Shown here piece by piece: positions 61,552 through 64,000 of a DNA stretch of 64,000 nucleotides. A program made the translations under genes and the position numbers. The stretch lies in contig NZ_CATNHF010000001.1 of the NCBI RefSeq assembly GCF_950097975.1, positions 434,001 through 498,000 on the forward strand. Direction: 5' to 3'. Positions within the stretch are counted from its first letter, which is position 1, and each line of letters begins with the position of its first letter. The notes under the pieces were generated by a model. The model was not told where the DNA came from. It did no database searches and saw nothing but the letters and a program-made list of their open reading frames with translations. Source of the stretch: Microbacterium sp. T2.11-28 (lineage in GTDB: Bacteria; Actinomycetota; Actinomycetes; Actinomycetales; Microbacteriaceae).

Positions 61552-63130
61552 CCCCCACGTAGGCCAGTCTCCGCTCCTCGTCGATCTCCGTGAAGCTCGT
61601 GGCGTACGAGATCGGCAGAAGCCCTTCGGACATGCCGGCCAGGTGCACGTGGTCCCACTCGAGCCCCTTGGCGGCGTGGAGCGTCGCCAGCGTCACGGTG
61701 CGCAGCGCGAGCTCGTGCTGGTCCTTCGCGCGGGCCTGCAGGGTGTCGGTGAAGCGGCGGAGGGTCATGTCGGCGGGGGCGTCCTCGGCCAGCCGCAGCA
61801 GAGCGGCGCGCGCCTCCCACGCCTCCCGCAGCGCGCCGCCCGCCGGCGGCGGCTCATCGGTGAGGCCGAGGGAGCGCAGCACATCGCGGACGGCGGCGAC
61901 GAAGCCGCTGTCGGTGGGTGCGACGGACGCGCCGCGGAGGGCGAGGAGCGCCTGGCGGACCTCGGGGAGATCGAAGAACCGCGTGCCGCCGAGCACCGTC
62001 GCGGGGATCCCGCGCGCGGCGAGAGCCGACAGCAGTGCCGCGGACTGCGCATTGGCGCGATACAGCACGGCGATGTCGCTCGGATCGGCCCCGGCCGACA
62101 GCTGCGTGGCGATCCGGCCGGCGATCCCCTGCGCCTCCGTCGCGTCGTCGGCGTACGCCGTGACGACCGGAGTCTCGCCGCGCGCGGCGTCCGAGTGGAG
62201 ATGGAGTGCGCCCGGCCTGCCGCGCATGAGCTCGTTGGCCACGTCGAGGATCGCCGGATCCGAGCGGTAGTTGCGCTCCAGCCTCACGACCTTCGCGTCG
62301 GCGTAGCGCTCCTCGAAGCCGAGCAGGAAGCGCGGATCGGCGCCGGCGAAGGAGTACACGGTCTGGCTGGCGTCGCCGACCACGCACAGGTCGCGGCGGT
62401 CGCCGAGCCAGAGCTCGAGCAGCCGGTTCTGCAGCGGCGACACGTCCTGGAACTCGTCCACCGTGAAGTGCCGGTACTGCTCGCGCACCTGCGCGGCCAC
62501 CCGCGGCTCGGATTCGAGCATGCCCGCGCAGGCCAGCAGCACGTCCTCGAAGTCGAGCTGGCGCCGCTCGTCCTTGATCTTCTCGTACGCCCGCTGGAGG
62601 TCGGCCATCGCCTGCACGTCCACGCGCCCGATCGCATCGGGGCGGTCTCGCGCCGCCTGCTCGATGGAGCGCATCGTGACCTTGCGCCATTCGATCCGGG
62701 CGGCCACATCGCGCAGGGTCGCGCCGTCCAGGTTGAGCCCGAGCGCGTCGGCGGCCTGCCCCAGCACCCGGACCTTGCCGGAGAGGATGGTGGGCGCCGT
62801 GTCGCCGGCGACCTGCGGCCAGAAGTGGTTCAGCTGGGCCAGTGCGGCGGCGTGGAACGTCCGCGCCGCGACGCCCTCGACTCCCAGCGCGCGCAGGCGG
62901 CCGCGCATCTCGCCCGCGGCCTTCGCGGTGAACGTGACCGCCATGACGCGCGCGGGCGAGTAGGCCCCCGTGTCGACGCCGTGCGCGATGCGGTGCGTGA
63001 TCACCCGCGTCTTGCCCGTCCCCGCGCCCGCCAGCACGCAGACCGGGCCCCGCAGGACGGACGCGGCCTCCCGCTGCGCCCCGTCGAGGGCGTCGAGGGG
63101 GTCGCGGACGTCGAGAGGGTCGCCGCTCAC
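61400..63130 (-). CDS. UvrD/Rep-family ATP-dependent DNA helicase
   Basis: A 576-aa superfamily 1A helicase from GTG 63130, overlapping the NudC-type stop by 4 bp. Motifs seen: Walker A LAGAGTGKTRVITHRI, motif Ia VTFTAKAAGEMR, Walker B FTVDEFQDVSPLQNR, motif III VVGDASQTVYSFAGAD, motif IV RLERNYRS, motif V LATLHAAKGLEWDHVHLAGM and motif VI VGVTRAARTLSLSWS. It unwinds DNA in repair or replication restart. The C-terminus overlaps the cyclodehydratase-like gene tail to tail. Confidence 0.94.
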   Translation of the reverse strand: MSGDPLDVRDPLDALDGAQREAASVLRGPVCVLAGAGTGKTRVITHRIAHGVDTGAYSPARVMAVTFTAKAAGEMRGRLRALGVEGVAARTFHAAALAQLNHFWPQVAGDTAPTILSGKVRVLGQAADALGLNLDGATLRDVAARIEWRKVTMRSIEQAARDRPDAIGRVDVQAMADLQRAYEKIKDERRQLDFEDVLLACAGMLESEPRVAAQVREQYRHFTVDEFQDVSPLQNRLLELWLGDRRDLCVVGDASQTVYSFAGADPRFLLGFEERYADAKVVRLERNYRSDPAILDVANELMRGRPGALHLHSDAARGETPVVTAYADDATEAQGIAGRIATQLSAGADPSDIAVLYRANAQSAALLSALAARGIPATVLGGTRFFDLPEVRQALLALRGASVAPTDSGFVAAVRDVLRSLGLTDEPPPAGGALREAWEARAALLRLAEDAPADMTLRRFTDTLQARAKDQHELALRTVTLATLHAAKGLEWDHVHLAGMSEGLLPISYATSFTEIDEERRLAYVGVTRAARTLSLSWSQTSGHRERQRSRFLQEIGTGTVRAADGRATSAGRSRR

Positions 63131-64000
63131 GCCTCGACCCAGTCGCGGATGAGCCGGTGGGCGATCGACGCGCGTCCGGGGAGGCGGACCTCGCCCTCGC
63201 CGGCGAAGGCGGCGACGAGTTCGGCCCGGGTGAACCACCTGACGTCGACGATCTCCTCGCCGTCGGGGCGCGCACGGTCCGGGTCGGCGGCGACGGCGTG
63301 GAAGCCGAGCATGAGCGAGCGCGGGTACGGCCAGGACTGAGAGCCCCGGTACCGCAGGTCGGTGAGGTGCACGCCCGCCTCCTCCTCGATCTCCCGCAGG
63401 ATCGCCGATTCGAGGGACTCCCCCGCCTCGACGAACCCCGCGAAGGTCGAGTACATGTTGCGCTCGGCCCACACGGCGTTCTTGCCGAGCAGCAGGCGTT
63501 CGCCGGGCTCGTCGGTGACCGCGACGATCACCGCCGGATCGGTGCGCGGGAAGTGCTCGCGTCCGCACACCGTGCACGAGCGCGCCCAGCCGCCCGATCG
63601 CAGCGTGGTCGTCCCGCCGCAGCGAGGGCAGTAGGCGGCGTCGATCAGCCAGCGGCCGAGAGCGAGCGCGCCGACGAAGAGGGCGGCCTGCTCGGCGGGG
63701 AGGTCGCCGCCGACGACGCGCAGCGAGCCCCACGTCGACGCGGCGACCGGTGCGTCCGCCTCGGCGTCGACGGCCGCGACGAGCACCGCCGTGCCGTCGG
63801 TCGTGCGGCCGAGGAAGGCCCAGACGGCTCCGGCACCGACCTCGGCGGGGGCGGACAAGGCGAGCGTCCCGTCCTCGGACAGGGGCGCGGTGTCGCCGCG
63901 CACGACGAGGACCCGGGTGTCGGAGCGGCCCCGGAGGCGCTCGACGATCCCCGGCTCGGCGCGCTCGTCGGCCGCGCGGTCGAAGCTCGCGCGTGCCAGC
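63127..64000 (-). CDS. nudC: NudC-type NAD(+)/capped-RNA pyrophosphatase, partial (5' end beyond window)
   Basis: The frame is open to the right edge, and residues upstream of the first in-window GTG (ARASFDRAADERAEPGIVERL, then TRVLVVRGD) look like the family's normal N-terminus, so the true start lies outside. It has the zinc site CPRCGG...CTVCGREHFPRTDPAVI, the Nudix box GFVEAGESLESAILREIEEEAGV and the NudC-specific SQSWPYPRSLMLGF. It hydrolyses NAD(H) or removes NAD caps from RNA. First gene, as far as visible, before the helicase. Confidence 0.92.
   Translation of the reverse strand, partial: LARASFDRAADERAEPGIVERLRGRSDTRVLVVRGDTAPLSEDGTLALSAPAEVGAGAVWAFLGRTTDGTAVLVAAVDAEADAPVAASTWGSLRVVGGDLPAEQAALFVGALALGRWLIDAAYCPRCGGTTTLRSGGWARSCTVCGREHFPRTDPAVIVAVTDEPGERLLLGKNAVWAERNMYSTFAGFVEAGESLESAILREIEEEAGVHLTDLRYRGSQSWPYPRSLMLGFHAVAADPDRARPDGEEIVDVRWFTRAELVAAFAGEGEVRLPGRASIAHRLIRDWVEA

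Overview
The window is high-GC DNA with dense operons, many GTG starts and 4-bp ATGA/GTGA overlaps. It carries a Tad pilus locus, a Ku/LigD end-joining pair, a C50 carotenoid cluster and actinobacterial signature families (DUF3039, UPF0182, DUF2342-type metalloprotease). This points to an actinobacterium of the Microbacteriaceae, most likely Microbacterium or a close relative. The genus is inferred from gene content, not from a search.

Layout. 1-792 and 10206-13286 are two halves of one leftward tad (Flp-type pilus) operon: tadA, tadB, tadC, a small prepilin-like gene and two TadE-like genes. The prepilin-like gene is split by a 9.4-kb element (about 780-10211) that starts with a large serine integrase. 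The element carries a XamI-like type II restriction-modification pair, a small serine resolvase with a coupled 52-aa protein, and a leftward operon of four genes I cannot assign. A short motif recurs at several places in its control regions. Joining the outer flanks through a shared 6-bp core, CCCAGC, rebuilds a 64-aa open reading frame, so the insertion is read directly from the sequence.

13281-15961 is a second accessory segment between two 57-bp near-identical direct repeats. It holds one unknown protein, two lipoproteins and the 5'-truncated tail of a snapalysin-like metalloprotease.

16030-29419 is housekeeping: a formate/nitrite channel, tRNA-Leu(TAG), DedA, the Ku and LigD pair, a CDF metal exporter, rdgB-rph-murI, pncB, DUF3039 and an ABC exporter whose ATPase has a long disordered EP-repeat extension.

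29613-45883 is largely envelope biology: a nucleotidyltransferase, an acyltransferase, three CDP-glycerol:glycerophosphotransferase-type proteins (one fused to a glycosyltransferase), a GT2 enzyme and an HtrA-like protease. Within it are a cytosolic subtilase/hydrolase pair and a lone maltokinase-like gene.

45982-64000 holds an aminotransferase, a nitrilase-family enzyme, initiator tRNA-Met, and a MarR gene facing the seven-gene idi-crtE-crtB-crtI-crtYe-crtYf-crtEb operon across a palindromic operator. It ends with UPF0182, a PDZ/Lon-type protease, a DUF2342-type metalloprotease, a cyclodehydratase-like protein, a UvrD/Rep helicase and a NudC-type pyrophosphatase cut by the window edge. No CRISPR array, rRNA or phage structural gene was seen.
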